A stretch of 60,516 nt of DNA from contig DUCC01000032.1 of NCBI GenBank assembly GCA_012959995.1, forward strand, positions 1-60,516. Reading direction: 5' to 3'. The notes beneath the pieces are model-generated. The model saw only the letters and a list, made by a program, of their open reading frames with translations, had not been told where the DNA came from and did not search any database. The position numbers and the translations under genes were made by a program. Source of the stretch: Acidimicrobiia bacterium. Its GTDB lineage: Bacteria; Actinomycetota; Acidimicrobiia; Acidimicrobiales; MedAcidi-G1. Below, piece by piece: positions 25,957 to 34,930 of this stretch (positions are counted from its first letter, which is position 1; every line of letters starts with the position of its first letter).

Positions 25957-27246
25957 ATGCCCCAACACGCCTACAAATATTCGGCAGCCAAACTGCTGCG
26001 CCACGGCTTAACCCGCGGCACCTGGCCCCGCATGTGGCGCCAACCCGAATTCAAAGACACCTATGACGTAGTCATCATCGGCGGCGGCCTCCACGGCCTC
26101 GCAACTGCCTACTACTTGGCCACCGAACACGGCATAACCAACGTGGCCGTAGTGGACAAGGGCTACTTGGGCGGCGGCGGGTCGGGCCGCAACACGGCCA
26201 TCGTGCGCTCCAACTATCTGACCCCGGAAGGCGTGGCCTTTTACGACCGCTCGCTGCATCTTTATAACCAAATGGCCGATGACCTAAACCTCAACGTCAT
26301 GTTCTCTCGCCGTGGCCACTTGACCCTGGCCCACACCGACTCGGCACTGCGCACCATGCACTGGAGAGCCGAAGTCAACAAGTTGCAAGGCATCGACTCC
26401 AGCGTTATCGACCCGGCAGACGTCAAAAAAGAAGCCCCCAGCTTGGACGTCTCGCCCAACACTCGTTACCCCATTTTAGGCGCCCTCTTTCACCCTCCCG
26501 GAGGCACCGTGCGCCACGACGCAGTGGTTTGGGGCTACGCCCGAGCCGCCGACCATCACGGCGTGCATTTACACCAACAAACCGAAGTGCTCGACATTTT
26601 GTGCGAAGGAGGCACCGGACCCGAAGGCAAAGGCCCGGGCGGCAAAGTCACCGGAGTGAGAACCAGTCGAGGTGACATCAGCGCACCCGTAGTCGTCAAC
26701 TGCACTGCAGGGTGGGCATCGCTTATCTCCAACATGGCGGGAGTCCCCCTACCCATCACCACCCACCCTCTGCAAGCTGCAGTCACCGAACCAACCAAAG
26801 TTTTCCTGCCTACCGTGGTGGTCTCGGGTTCGCTGCACGTCTATGTCAGCCAAACCGACCGCGGCGAACTGGTCTTCGGCGCATCAGTAGACCCCGTTGG
26901 CACCTACCGGGTCAACGGCACCTTGGAATTCACCGAAGAACTGGCCGGCCACGTATTAGAACTCATGCCGGGAATCTCCAAAATGCGGCTCATGCGGCAA
27001 TGGTCCGGCCTCTGCGATATGACCCCCGACTACTCCCCCGTCATGGGTTTCACCCCAGTAGATGGCTATTTAGTTGATGTGGGATGGGGTACCTACGGTT
27101 TTAAAGCCGGCCCAGTCTCCGGTGAAACCATGGCCCGAACCATTGCCACCGGAAAGACCGATGAAATGATCGCCCCCTTTAACCTCAGCCGATTTACCGA
27201 AGGCGACCTGGTCGGCGAAAAAGGCGCCGCTGCGGTGGGTCACTAA
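25957..27246 (+). CDS. soxB: Sarcosine oxidase subunit beta
   Basis: FAD-containing subunit that oxidises sarcosine to glycine plus a C1 unit. It has the dinucleotide motif VVIIGGGLHGLATAYYLA near residue 40, the GSGRNTAIVRSNY flavin contact, and GGTVRHDAVVWGYARAAD with the His that covalently carries FMN in characterised enzymes. At 429 residues it is slightly longer than usual because of about 25 extra N-terminal residues. It follows the Rieske gene by 4 bases and shares one base with soxD. Dimethylglycine oxidase is the nearest alternative, excluded by the separate delta, alpha and gamma genes. Confidence 0.95.
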   Translation: MPQHAYKYSAAKLLRHGLTRGTWPRMWRQPEFKDTYDVVIIGGGLHGLATAYYLATEHGITNVAVVDKGYLGGGGSGRNTAIVRSNYLTPEGVAFYDRSLHLYNQMADDLNLNVMFSRRGHLTLAHTDSALRTMHWRAEVNKLQGIDSSVIDPADVKKEAPSLDVSPNTRYPILGALFHPPGGTVRHDAVVWGYARAADHHGVHLHQQTEVLDILCEGGTGPEGKGPGGKVTGVRTSRGDISAPVVVNCTAGWASLISNMAGVPLPITTHPLQAAVTEPTKVFLPTVVVSGSLHVYVSQTDRGELVFGASVDPVGTYRVNGTLEFTEELAGHVLELMPGISKMRLMRQWSGLCDMTPDYSPVMGFTPVDGYLVDVGWGTYGFKAGPVSGETMARTIATGKTDEMIAPFNLSRFTEGDLVGEKGAAAVGH

Positions 27247-27488
27247 TGATCATTGTTCCTTGCCCCCACTGCGGCCCCCGCAACTCGGCCGATCTCCGTA
27301 ACTGCGGCGAAGTTGTCCATCGCCCCAACCCCGACACCGCCACGCTCACCGAGTGGCGCACCTACCTTTACCTACGCGAAAACGCTGCCGGTTGGGTAAC
27401 CGAAACCTGGTACTGCCGTGCTGGCTGCCGCCGCTATTTCACCATTGAGCGCAACACCGTGACCAATGAGATTCGAGACCACTCATGA
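27246..27488 (+). CDS. soxD: Sarcosine oxidase subunit delta
   Basis: Small zinc-binding subunit of heterotetrameric sarcosine oxidase, 80 residues. Cys6 and Cys9 (PCPHCG) match the first half of the known zinc site. In the second half the usual His is replaced: the sequence is WYCRAGC, giving Cys57 and Cys61, so this subunit probably has a four-cysteine site. A tail of about 19 residues follows. It overlaps soxB by one base (ATG in TAATG) and soxA by four bases. Confidence 0.93.
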   Translation: MIIVPCPHCGPRNSADLRNCGEVVHRPNPDTATLTEWRTYLYLRENAAGWVTETWYCRAGCRRYFTIERNTVTNEIRDHS

Positions 27489-30343
27489 GTAGCCATCGCC
27501 TACCCCCACAACCCGGTGAGGCCATCGACCGCTCAACGGCCATCAACTTCACTTGGAACGGGCAACCAGTCACCGGTTTTGCCGGCGACACCATTGCCTC
27601 TGCCTTAGCAGCCCAAGGCGTTGACGTGTTTTCTCGATCCATGAAATACCACCGGCACCGGGGCATCATGACCGCCGACCATTGGGACCCAAACCTGTCG
27701 CTCCAAGTAGGCGACGAACCCAACGTGCGCGCCGGCACCCGTCTTTTAGAAGAAGGCATGCAGGTAAGCACCCAAAACGTGTGGCCCAGCCTAAAACACG
27801 ATGTGGGCGTTTTAAACAAGGTGGTTGGACGCTTTCTTTCGGCCGGGTTCTATTACAAAACGTTCATGAAGCCGAAATTCTTGTGGGACAACGTTTATCA
27901 GTCTGTCTTGCGCAAGTTCGCCCCTGGCGGCCGAGTGCATTGGAAAACCAGCACCCACGGGGCCTACGACAAGCGATACGCGCACCCCGACGTGCTGGTA
28001 GCCGGTGGCGGCCCTGCCGGAATGGCTGCCGCTTTAGGAGCGGCACAGTCCGGAGCCGCCGTCTTGCTGGTAGAGATGGGTCCCGACTTAGGCGGTCACC
28101 TGCGCTGGGGTAATGAGAACAACCGGGCCGACCTCGCCAAACTGGTAGCCGCCGTCACTGCCGAAGAAAACATTGAGGTGATGACCCGGTCTACGGTGAC
28201 CGGCCGTTACGACCACAACTGGGTGGCCATAATGCAAGGCGACCACCACCTCGCCCCCGAACGCTTAGTCAAGGCTCGTGTCGGCTCGTTGGTTGTGGCC
28301 CCGGGCCTTATCGAACGACCGCTTATTTTCTCTGGCAACGACACCCCTGGGGTCATGTTGTCGGGAGCGGCACGCCGCCTAATTAACCTCTGGGCAGTTA
28401 AACCCGGCCAACGAGCGGTCGTGCTGACCGCCAATGCCGAAGGAGACGCCGCAGTAAAAGACCTCCAAGCCGCCGGCGTGGTAGTCGTCGAGGTGGTAGA
28501 TGTACGCACCGGCGCCATGGTGGCCTCCGCGGTAGGCAAGAGCCGACTGCAAAAAGTTGTACTCGAAGACGGGCGCACTATCGAGGCCGACCTTTTGGTC
28601 ACCGCTACCGGCTGGACCGCCCCGACCTCGCTCCTCAACATGGCCGGCAACCGCCCAATCTACGACCCGCAGGCCGCTCGCTACTTTCCAGAAAACCTCC
28701 CCGAAGAAATATTGACAACCGGCGGCATCGCTGGCAACGGCAGCACCGACGAACTCGTGGCACACGGGAGCGCTACCGGTGTTTTGGCTGCCAACCGGTC
28801 GTTGCGTTTGCGTCATAGTCGCCGAGCGGCCACCGCTCGCTCACGCGGCCCAGAAGGACCCGCACCGGAATCTTTGACCGACGCCCGTACGCCGCTCCGG
28901 CGAGAAGCCCACCCCGAGTGTTACCGGGCTAGCACCCATGGTTTGGTTGATTACGCCGAAGACGTTTCGTCAAAAGACTTGATTCAAGCGGCTGGTGAAG
29001 GCTTTGACTCCATTGAGTTGATGAAGCGCTACACCACAGTCACCATGGGGCCCGCCCAAGGCAAGCTCGAAACCGTAAACGCCGCGGCGGTGCTTGCTGA
29101 GTCTCGCAACATGGACTTAGCCGACATCGGCACCACGGTCTGGCGACCCCCATTTGCGCCCATTTCTTTAGGTGCGCTAGCGGGCCGCATTTTTGAGCCA
29201 GTACGCAGGTCTGCTCTGCAAGACTGGCACGAAGCCCACGGAGCGACGGCTTTACTGGCCGGCCAATGGGTGCGCCCCGACCACTACGGCGATGCGGTAG
29301 CCGAGGCCTTAAACGTGCGCAACGGAGTGGGCATCATTGACGTTACGCCTCTGGGGAAAATTGACCTTCAAGGCCCCGACGTGGCCAAACTTTTGGAACT
29401 GGTTTACGTAAACCGTTGGGAATCACTGCAAGTCGGGCGGGTGCGTTACGGTGCCATGGTGGCCGAAGACGGAGTGGTCTCCGACGATGGAGTAACCGGC
29501 CGCTTGAGCGAAAACCATTGGCTCATGACCACCACCTCATCAGGGGCAGGCGCCGTATGGGAGATGCTCGAAGACTGGCTCCAAACCGGACACCCAGAAT
29601 GGCAAGTACACGTCACCCCGGTCACCGGCGGCTTAACCAGTATCAACGTGGCGGGGCCGCATTCACGACAACTCTTGGAGCGCCTAGTTTCAGACGTTAA
29701 TTTGTCTTCGGAGGTATTCCCGTATTTCAGCGTGCGCAGCGGCACCGTGGCGGGGGTTCCCGACTGTGTGATCTGGCGTATTGGCTTTACTGGAGAGCTC
29801 TCCTTCGAAGTACACGTGCCCTCTGGGCACGCCCTGGAGGTCTGGGAAGCACTGCTTGCTGAGGGCCAAGACCTCGGTTGCGCTCCCTTTGGTGTTGAAG
29901 CGCAACGGATTCTTCGCCTAGAAAAAGGGCATTACATCGTTGGTCAAGACACCGATGGTCTTTCTAAAGCCCCGACCGCTGGCTTGGGTGGGCTGGTAAA
30001 ACTAGACAAAACCGACACCATCGGGCTCCCGGAGTTACGGGCCGCTTACCAACGAGAAGATCTGCCGATTCTGGTTGCCGTGCAACCCGACGACCCCACG
30101 GTGCTCCCCGAAGAGGCCGCTCAAATAGTAGATGGCCAGACCACAACTATTTTGGGCCGGATTACCTCCAGCCGTCACTCCCCTACCTTGGATCGTTCCA
30201 TCTGCTTAGCCCAGGTGGCCCCCCAACTGGCCGCCCCGGGCACGATCATTACCGTATTGATGGCCGACGGGCGGCGCATCCCAGCCACCGTGCAGGGGCA
30301 TCATGCGCATTTCGATCACCAAGGAGCACGCCAACGTGTCTGA
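27485..30343 (+). CDS. soxA: Sarcosine oxidase subunit alpha
   Basis: Large subunit, 952 residues. An N-terminal ferredoxin-like fold without cluster cysteines (about 20-105) is followed by an NAD/FAD-binding domain (VLVAGGGPAGMAAALGAAQ, about 170-440) and a C-terminal GcvT-like aminomethyltransferase domain (about 565-940) that hands the methyl-derived carbon to tetrahydrofolate. This is the classical layout, giving glycine, 5,10-methylene-THF and peroxide. It overlaps soxD by four bases and soxG by eight. Confidence 0.96.
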   Translation: MSSHRLPPQPGEAIDRSTAINFTWNGQPVTGFAGDTIASALAAQGVDVFSRSMKYHRHRGIMTADHWDPNLSLQVGDEPNVRAGTRLLEEGMQVSTQNVWPSLKHDVGVLNKVVGRFLSAGFYYKTFMKPKFLWDNVYQSVLRKFAPGGRVHWKTSTHGAYDKRYAHPDVLVAGGGPAGMAAALGAAQSGAAVLLVEMGPDLGGHLRWGNENNRADLAKLVAAVTAEENIEVMTRSTVTGRYDHNWVAIMQGDHHLAPERLVKARVGSLVVAPGLIERPLIFSGNDTPGVMLSGAARRLINLWAVKPGQRAVVLTANAEGDAAVKDLQAAGVVVVEVVDVRTGAMVASAVGKSRLQKVVLEDGRTIEADLLVTATGWTAPTSLLNMAGNRPIYDPQAARYFPENLPEEILTTGGIAGNGSTDELVAHGSATGVLAANRSLRLRHSRRAATARSRGPEGPAPESLTDARTPLRREAHPECYRASTHGLVDYAEDVSSKDLIQAAGEGFDSIELMKRYTTVTMGPAQGKLETVNAAAVLAESRNMDLADIGTTVWRPPFAPISLGALAGRIFEPVRRSALQDWHEAHGATALLAGQWVRPDHYGDAVAEALNVRNGVGIIDVTPLGKIDLQGPDVAKLLELVYVNRWESLQVGRVRYGAMVAEDGVVSDDGVTGRLSENHWLMTTTSSGAGAVWEMLEDWLQTGHPEWQVHVTPVTGGLTSINVAGPHSRQLLERLVSDVNLSSEVFPYFSVRSGTVAGVPDCVIWRIGFTGELSFEVHVPSGHALEVWEALLAEGQDLGCAPFGVEAQRILRLEKGHYIVGQDTDGLSKAPTAGLGGLVKLDKTDTIGLPELRAAYQREDLPILVAVQPDDPTVLPEEAAQIVDGQTTTILGRITSSRHSPTLDRSICLAQVAPQLAAPGTIITVLMADGRRIPATVQGHHAHFDHQGARQRV

Positions 30344-30890
30344 ACAACTTTTTCACAGCCCACTAAATGATCGAACGTTGACCTCGTCAGACGGAGTCAT
30401 TGAGCTAACCGATGAGTCGGCCACCACCAAGATTTTGGTACGTGGCCAGGGGCCCGTCGTGGCCTATGGCCAAAGTAAACTGCTGCCCAACGGCACGCTA
30501 ATTTGCGGCAGTCGGCCTGATGAATGGCTCTTTTTGGCCGGCCCAGGCAAAAGCACTGAGGTGCAAGCCGCAATTGACCAATCAGAGGCCACCTCGATCA
30601 TTGATATCACCCACGGGCGAGCCATGATGCGTCTCTCTGGTCCGGCGGCGACACAAGCCTTAGCAAAAGTTTGCAGCATCGACCTGGCCGATGACCTGAC
30701 CCCGGACGGCGCAGCATTTTCTGCTTCGGTGGCCAAAGTAACCTGCGATCTCGTGCGCGCCGACCGCCAAGGCATCCAAACCTATTTGATTTCCTGTGAG
30801 CGTTCTTTTGGGGCTTACCTCTTTTCTGCGGTGGCTGATGCCTCACTAGAATTCGGTCTTTCCGTGCCGGCCGAGTTATCCCTGCACTAA
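30336..30890 (+). CDS. soxG: Sarcosine oxidase subunit gamma
   Basis: Fourth subunit, 184 residues, with the GcvT-related fold typical of SoxG (IIDITHGRAMMRLSGPAATQALAKVC in the middle, then CDLVRADRQ). I choose the GTG at 30336 (VSEQLFHSP) because AAGGAG lies nine bases upstream; an ATG at 30303 would overlap soxA by 41 bases. It ends the sox set. Its likely role is assembly or electron-path support in the heterotetramer. The following amidase starts 23 bases downstream, so it may share the transcript. Confidence 0.92.
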   Translation: MSEQLFHSPLNDRTLTSSDGVIELTDESATTKILVRGQGPVVAYGQSKLLPNGTLICGSRPDEWLFLAGPGKSTEVQAAIDQSEATSIIDITHGRAMMRLSGPAATQALAKVCSIDLADDLTPDGAAFSASVAKVTCDLVRADRQGIQTYLISCERSFGAYLFSAVADASLEFGLSVPAELSLH

Positions 30891-30913
30891 GCCGGCCGTT
30901 GTAGTGTTTGTCC

Positions 30914-32281
30914 ATGGACCTTCCTGACCTCTCTGCAGTAGCCCAACAAGAATTGCTCAAATCTGGTGAAATTTCTGCAGCTGAGTTGCTTGCTGCTTGT
31001 GCAGAGCGGGCGGCTTTGGTTGAGCCCGTAGTTAACGCTCTCCCGATGGAACGCTGGGAACAAGCGACGCAGCAAGCGAATGCCGTAGCGGTCGACGGAC
31101 CTTTGGGCGGGTTGGTGACTGCTTTTAAAGACCTCGCCGATACCAAAGACCTCCCCACCACCTACGGGAGTCTCGTTTTTGCTGACCATCAACCGGTTGC
31201 CGACCACCCGGCGGTTGCTTTGGTGCGCCAAGCAGGGGTACAAGTGGTGGGTAAAACCAACACGCCTGAGTTTGGCGCCGGGTCGCACACCTTTAACCCT
31301 GTTTATGGATTGACCCGAAACCCCTGGGACCCCACCCGGAGTGCCGGGGGCTCGAGCGGCGGAGCGGCGGCCGCCGTGGCCTGCGGGGTGCTCTCAATCG
31401 CCGATGGATCCGATTTGGGCGGATCGTTGCGCAACCCGCCCTCTTTTTGCGGCGTAGTGGGTTTGCGGCCTACCTCGGGCCGAGTGCCCGGCGGCGACCC
31501 AAAATATGTGATGGCTACCCAAGGGTCTATTGGCCGCACGGTGGCCGACGTTGCTCTGCACGATGCAGTCTTAAGCGGGCAAGATGACCGGCCACTTACC
31601 GAAATGCCTCTCCCGGTGGCTTACTCCCCGGACCTCGGCGGCCTCCCCGTAGCACCAGAGGTGCACCGCATTATCAAAAAAGCTGCCGAAACCATTGAAC
31701 AACTGGGGTGGAGCGTCGACCAGCAAGAGCCTGACTTCTCTAAAGCCGACCGTTGCTTTGAAACCCTGCGAGCCGCCTTTTACGCCCAGAAGTTTTTTGC
31801 TCTGGCGGAAGATGAACGAGTCAAAGCAACGGTACGAGCTGAGGTCAACTTAGGCCTCGGGTTGCCTGCCGAAAGCATCGAACAAGCACTAGCCACCGAG
31901 CAGAACCTTCGAGAAGATTGGGACGTGTTCTTTAGCAAATACGATCTGCTGATAGCCCCCACCAGTCAGGTGCCGGCTTTTCCGGTGGGTCAAGAGTGGG
32001 TAAGGGAAATCAACGGCACCTCTTTAGATCACTACACCAACTGGATGCGGTCCTCTTCTCGGGTCACCGTGTCGGGCTGCCCCTCAATAAGTTTGCCCGC
32101 GGGTTTCACCTCAGAGGGACTACCGGTGGGAGTACAAATTGTGGCTCCACGGGGCACAGACCGGCAGTTATTGTCTTGGGCCGGCCTCATTGAAGAAGCG
32201 CTCGGGGTACCGGTTCGCCCGCCTATCGAAGCGCTTGCAGCCACGGACCCATCTCGGTTGCCGCCGGGCCCCTTGGGGTAA
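30914..32281 (+). CDS. Amidase (amidase-signature family)
   Basis: Hydrolyses a C-N amide bond. The Ser-cisSer-Lys triad is present: Lys72 (TAFKDLADT), cis-Ser147 (SAGGSSGG) and nucleophile Ser171 (DLGGSLRNP). At 455 residues it is a free-standing enzyme, not a GatA: the window has no gatB or gatC and the chain has no long tail. I start at the ATG at 30914; a TTG two codons earlier is possible. It follows soxG in the same direction, so it might release a methylated glycine or betaine-like amine from an amide, but the substrate is not readable from sequence. Confidence 0.87.
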   Translation: MDLPDLSAVAQQELLKSGEISAAELLAACAERAALVEPVVNALPMERWEQATQQANAVAVDGPLGGLVTAFKDLADTKDLPTTYGSLVFADHQPVADHPAVALVRQAGVQVVGKTNTPEFGAGSHTFNPVYGLTRNPWDPTRSAGGSSGGAAAAVACGVLSIADGSDLGGSLRNPPSFCGVVGLRPTSGRVPGGDPKYVMATQGSIGRTVADVALHDAVLSGQDDRPLTEMPLPVAYSPDLGGLPVAPEVHRIIKKAAETIEQLGWSVDQQEPDFSKADRCFETLRAAFYAQKFFALAEDERVKATVRAEVNLGLGLPAESIEQALATEQNLREDWDVFFSKYDLLIAPTSQVPAFPVGQEWVREINGTSLDHYTNWMRSSSRVTVSGCPSISLPAGFTSEGLPVGVQIVAPRGTDRQLLSWAGLIEEALGVPVRPPIEALAATDPSRLPPGPLG

Positions 32282-32398
32282 AGAAAAAGCGGTCACCGGT
32301 GGTTGCAACTTAAAGAGTTTTGGGCATAGATTGCCGGGTCTTCTCACGAATTTGTGCCAAGATAACCCTGCTAAACGAGCGAAGCGAAAGGTCATACT

Positions 32399-32890
32399 AT
32401 GGCTGATGCCTTGAAACCTGTTGAACGGTGGCGCACTGTGGTGCCCCCCGAGTGGATCGACTACAACGGCCATCTAACCGAAGGCTTTTACGGCGTGGCT
32501 TTTGGCTCGGCGGGCGATGCTTTACTTGAGTATTTATCTTTCGGCGAAAACTACCGGCAGGCCCACGGCACTTTTTACACAGTAGAAAGCACCATCCATT
32601 TTTTACGTGAGATTCATCAAGGGGCAGAAATCTGGGTAAAAGGCTGGTTGTTGGGAGCCGATCAAAAACGCCTCCACTGGTACCAAGAACTCTTTGTCGC
32701 CGATGACCCAGAACCCGCAGCCAGTCAAGAAGCCATGTTGTTGCACGTCGTGCAAGGCGCAGATGGCCAGGCACCCAAAGTGGGTCCCATGGCAGAACCC
32801 GTACTCTCGGCTGCTCAAGATTTAGCTGCGACCCATACAGGTTTTCCTCGCCCGAGCCACGTAGGCCGAGGCATCCGGTCGCTGCAATGA
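32399..32890 (+). CDS. Thioesterase, betainyl-CoA thioesterase-like (hotdog fold)
   Basis: A 163-residue hotdog thioesterase. The N-terminal pattern PPEWIDYNGHLTEGFY, with the catalytic-type Asp/Asn/His cluster, and FYTVESTIHFLREI match the thioesterases found in carnitine-degradation clusters, which hydrolyse betainyl-CoA to glycine betaine. That fits the adjacent Rieske and sarcosine genes, although carnitine dehydrogenase and the beta-keto cleavage enzyme are absent here. A site AAAGG lies 8 bases before the ATG. Its stop overlaps the following MFS start (ATGA). A generic acyl-CoA thioesterase remains possible. Confidence 0.75.
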   Translation: MADALKPVERWRTVVPPEWIDYNGHLTEGFYGVAFGSAGDALLEYLSFGENYRQAHGTFYTVESTIHFLREIHQGAEIWVKGWLLGADQKRLHWYQELFVADDPEPAASQEAMLLHVVQGADGQAPKVGPMAEPVLSAAQDLAATHTGFPRPSHVGRGIRSLQ

Positions 32891-34191
32891 GCGACACCAT
32901 GACCCCGAGCGCCCCCTCGGCCCGGTCAGGACCCGCTATGGCCGGCATCGGGGCCCTCTTTGTGGCTTTCTTGCTTTTACAAGTGGGTAATGGTTTGCAG
33001 CGCATTTTGTTGCCGTTGCGCGCCGAGGCCGAAGGCTTTACCGCCTTGGCCATGGGTTTAGTTATGGCGGCCCACTTTTCTGGCTATCTCGTTGGGGCTC
33101 GAATAATTCGCACCATGCTCACCTCGGTGGGTCACATCCGTGCCTTTGCTGCGCTGGCTTCTACCGCTTCGGCTGCCGTTTTAGTAAACGCCGTGATCGT
33201 TCTGCCTGCTTCTTGGATGTTGGTTTATTTCATCAGCGGGATATGTAACGCCGGGGTGTTCGTGGTCTTAGAAAGCTGGCTTAACGACCGCGCCACCAAC
33301 GAGACCCGAGGCAAAATATTGGGCTGGTACATGATGATCATGATGGGAGGCACGGCGGGCGGCTTACTGCTGGTCAACTTGGGGTCAGTCGAAGGCTTCG
33401 AAATGTTTGTCCTTTCTTCGGTCTTGATCTCGGCGGCGGTTATCCCCGTGACCCTGTCGGCGTCTTCTGCCCCACCCATGCCTTCTACCGAGCAAATGTC
33501 AATAAAAGAGCTCTACCGCTTAGTCCCCTCAGCGGTTGTTGGCTTATTCCTTGCTTCTTTTGTACAAGCCTCGGCCAGTTCGATGAGTTCTGTTTATGGG
33601 ACCGAATCAGGAATGCCAGGTAGCCAAGTCGCCTTGTTTGCCGCTGCCGGTGTTTCTGGAGCGGTCCTTTTGCAAGTTCCGTTGGGCAAGCTTTCCGATC
33701 GCTACCCCCGCCGCTCGGTCATCATGGTGGTGGCTATCACAGCCGGAGCGGTGGCTCTTTTTGCAACCACCGTGGAACCAACCGGATGGTTAATCATTTT
33801 GGCCAACTTCACTTTCGGGGCTTTTGTTTTCCCTCTTTATGGGCTATTTGTCGCTCTGGCTAACGACTGGGTCCCGACCGAGAAACGCACCGCTGCTGCC
33901 TCTGCTTTGGTGTTGACCAGCAGTTTCGGTGCGGTGGCCTCCCCCATGGTCACCTCAATGGCTATGCGTGCGCTGGGCCCCGCCGGCTACTACTGGACCT
34001 TCGCCGTAGTCATGGGAATCTTGGTGGTTTATCTGAGTTACCGCATCAAGGTCCGCGATGCTGTGCCGGTTGAACGACAGTCAAAGTTCCAGCCTTTGGG
34101 TGCTCGTTCCGGCGAGATGGCTCACGCCGTAGGGCGTTGGGTACGTAAACCAGTGCAGCGCAAAAAACCGACTACTGGCGAGAAAAAGTAA
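32887..34191 (+). CDS. MFS transporter (YcaD-like)
   Basis: A 434-residue permease with about 12 hydrophobic segments. It has a motif-A-like loop GKLSDRYPRRSV in the middle and ESWLNDRATNETRGKILG in the first half, which is characteristic of the YcaD-like subgroup. The last 40 residues are basic and cytosolic. It is coupled to the thioesterase gene by a four-base overlap, so a role in moving a carnitine/betaine-type substrate or its product is plausible. Its 3' end overlaps the convergent methyltransferase gene by 20 bases. Confidence 0.85.
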   Translation: MSDTMTPSAPSARSGPAMAGIGALFVAFLLLQVGNGLQRILLPLRAEAEGFTALAMGLVMAAHFSGYLVGARIIRTMLTSVGHIRAFAALASTASAAVLVNAVIVLPASWMLVYFISGICNAGVFVVLESWLNDRATNETRGKILGWYMMIMMGGTAGGLLLVNLGSVEGFEMFVLSSVLISAAVIPVTLSASSAPPMPSTEQMSIKELYRLVPSAVVGLFLASFVQASASSMSSVYGTESGMPGSQVALFAAAGVSGAVLLQVPLGKLSDRYPRRSVIMVVAITAGAVALFATTVEPTGWLIILANFTFGAFVFPLYGLFVALANDWVPTEKRTAAASALVLTSSFGAVASPMVTSMAMRALGPAGYYWTFAVVMGILVVYLSYRIKVRDAVPVERQSKFQPLGARSGEMAHAVGRWVRKPVQRKKPTTGEKK

Positions 34192-34822
34192 GCACCAACC
34201 CCAGGTGGCCTTCATGCTCGCCACGACTATAAACCGATGAAGTGTGCACCACTGGATCGGTAATGCGGCCCTGCTGGGCGTCTTTGCTAAAACGGTGGGC
34301 AAAGCCTTGCTCGGCGTAGAACTCTTTGTTTATGCCGACAACAAATAATGCCCCGGGGCGGGTGATTCGGTACAACTCATCGAAGGCTTCGGGACCCACA
34401 TGGCCATGGGTAAATGTGCCAGCGCTCATTACGGCCCCATAGGCTCCGGCGTCGATAGGCAGGGTTTCTTTAAGGTTGGCTTGGTGGAAAGCCCGGTAAA
34501 CCTGCGCTCCATGTGGGTCTTCTTTTTGTGCCGCTTCGGCAATCATCTCGGCGGAGAGGTCCAGTCCGTCTACCAGAATCGGCCCGTCGGCCACGAGGGC
34601 CTGGCCGCCCAAACCGGTCCCGCACCCCACATCTAACACGGGTTGGTGGTCTCGCCCGCCCAAGGCCAACAACTCAGCGGCCACCATAAACGGGTGCTGA
34701 TACCCGTTGCGTTCCACGAAAGTTTCGTAAGTGCTGGCCCAACGAGCGTAAAGTTCTACGTTGTCTTGCGGCGTCTCTACGGCATACGCCTCATCAAGAT
34801 CAAAATCTTCCGACTGAGTCAC
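34172..34822 (-). CDS. SAM-dependent methyltransferase (class I)
   Basis: A 216-residue class I methyltransferase. Motif I is LDVGCGTGLGGQAL (about residue 66), followed by the acidic loop DGLDLSAEMI and a post-motif segment AYGAVMSAGTFTHGHV. The start is GTG at 34822 with AAGGAA six bases ahead. It belongs to a broad group with no clear substrate; small molecules are likelier than RNA or protein because of its size. Its 3' end overlaps the convergent MFS gene by 20 bases. The palindromic element at 34851 lies in its 5' region. Confidence 0.82.
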   Translation of the reverse strand: MTQSEDFDLDEAYAVETPQDNVELYARWASTYETFVERNGYQHPFMVAAELLALGGRDHQPVLDVGCGTGLGGQALVADGPILVDGLDLSAEMIAEAAQKEDPHGAQVYRAFHQANLKETLPIDAGAYGAVMSAGTFTHGHVGPEAFDELYRITRPGALFVVGINKEFYAEQGFAHRFSKDAQQGRITDPVVHTSSVYSRGEHEGHLGLVLTFSRQ

Positions 34823-34850
34823 GGAGTTCCTTTCGGTTGCAACCTACCAA

Positions 34851-34891
34851 AAAGTCCGTTACACGGGGACAGTCCCCATGTAACGGACTTT
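34851..34891. repeat. Palindromic intergenic element with GGGGACAGTCCCC core (copy 2)
   Basis: Arms AAAGTCCGTTAC (34851-34862) and its exact complement (34880-34891) surround GGGGACAGTCCCC (34865-34877). The core equals that of copy 1 at 5183, while the arms differ but keep the AAAGT start. It sits between the sulP stop and the methyltransferase start on the minus strand, so it could end the sulP message. A small dispersed REP-like family is the simplest reading. Confidence 0.8.
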
Positions 34892-34930
34892 AGACAAGGA
34901 GGGACTGTGTGATATGGCCTCAGAGGCGGG

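Noticed and set aside
31303-31539. Minus-strand frame of 78 codons in the amidase gene
   Set aside because: Shadow of the amidase-signature region; Pro/Ala-rich because of the opposite strand.
30914-32281. Amidase as GatA of the Glu-tRNA amidotransferase
   Set aside because: No gatB or gatC neighbours, and the sox context argues for a catabolic enzyme.
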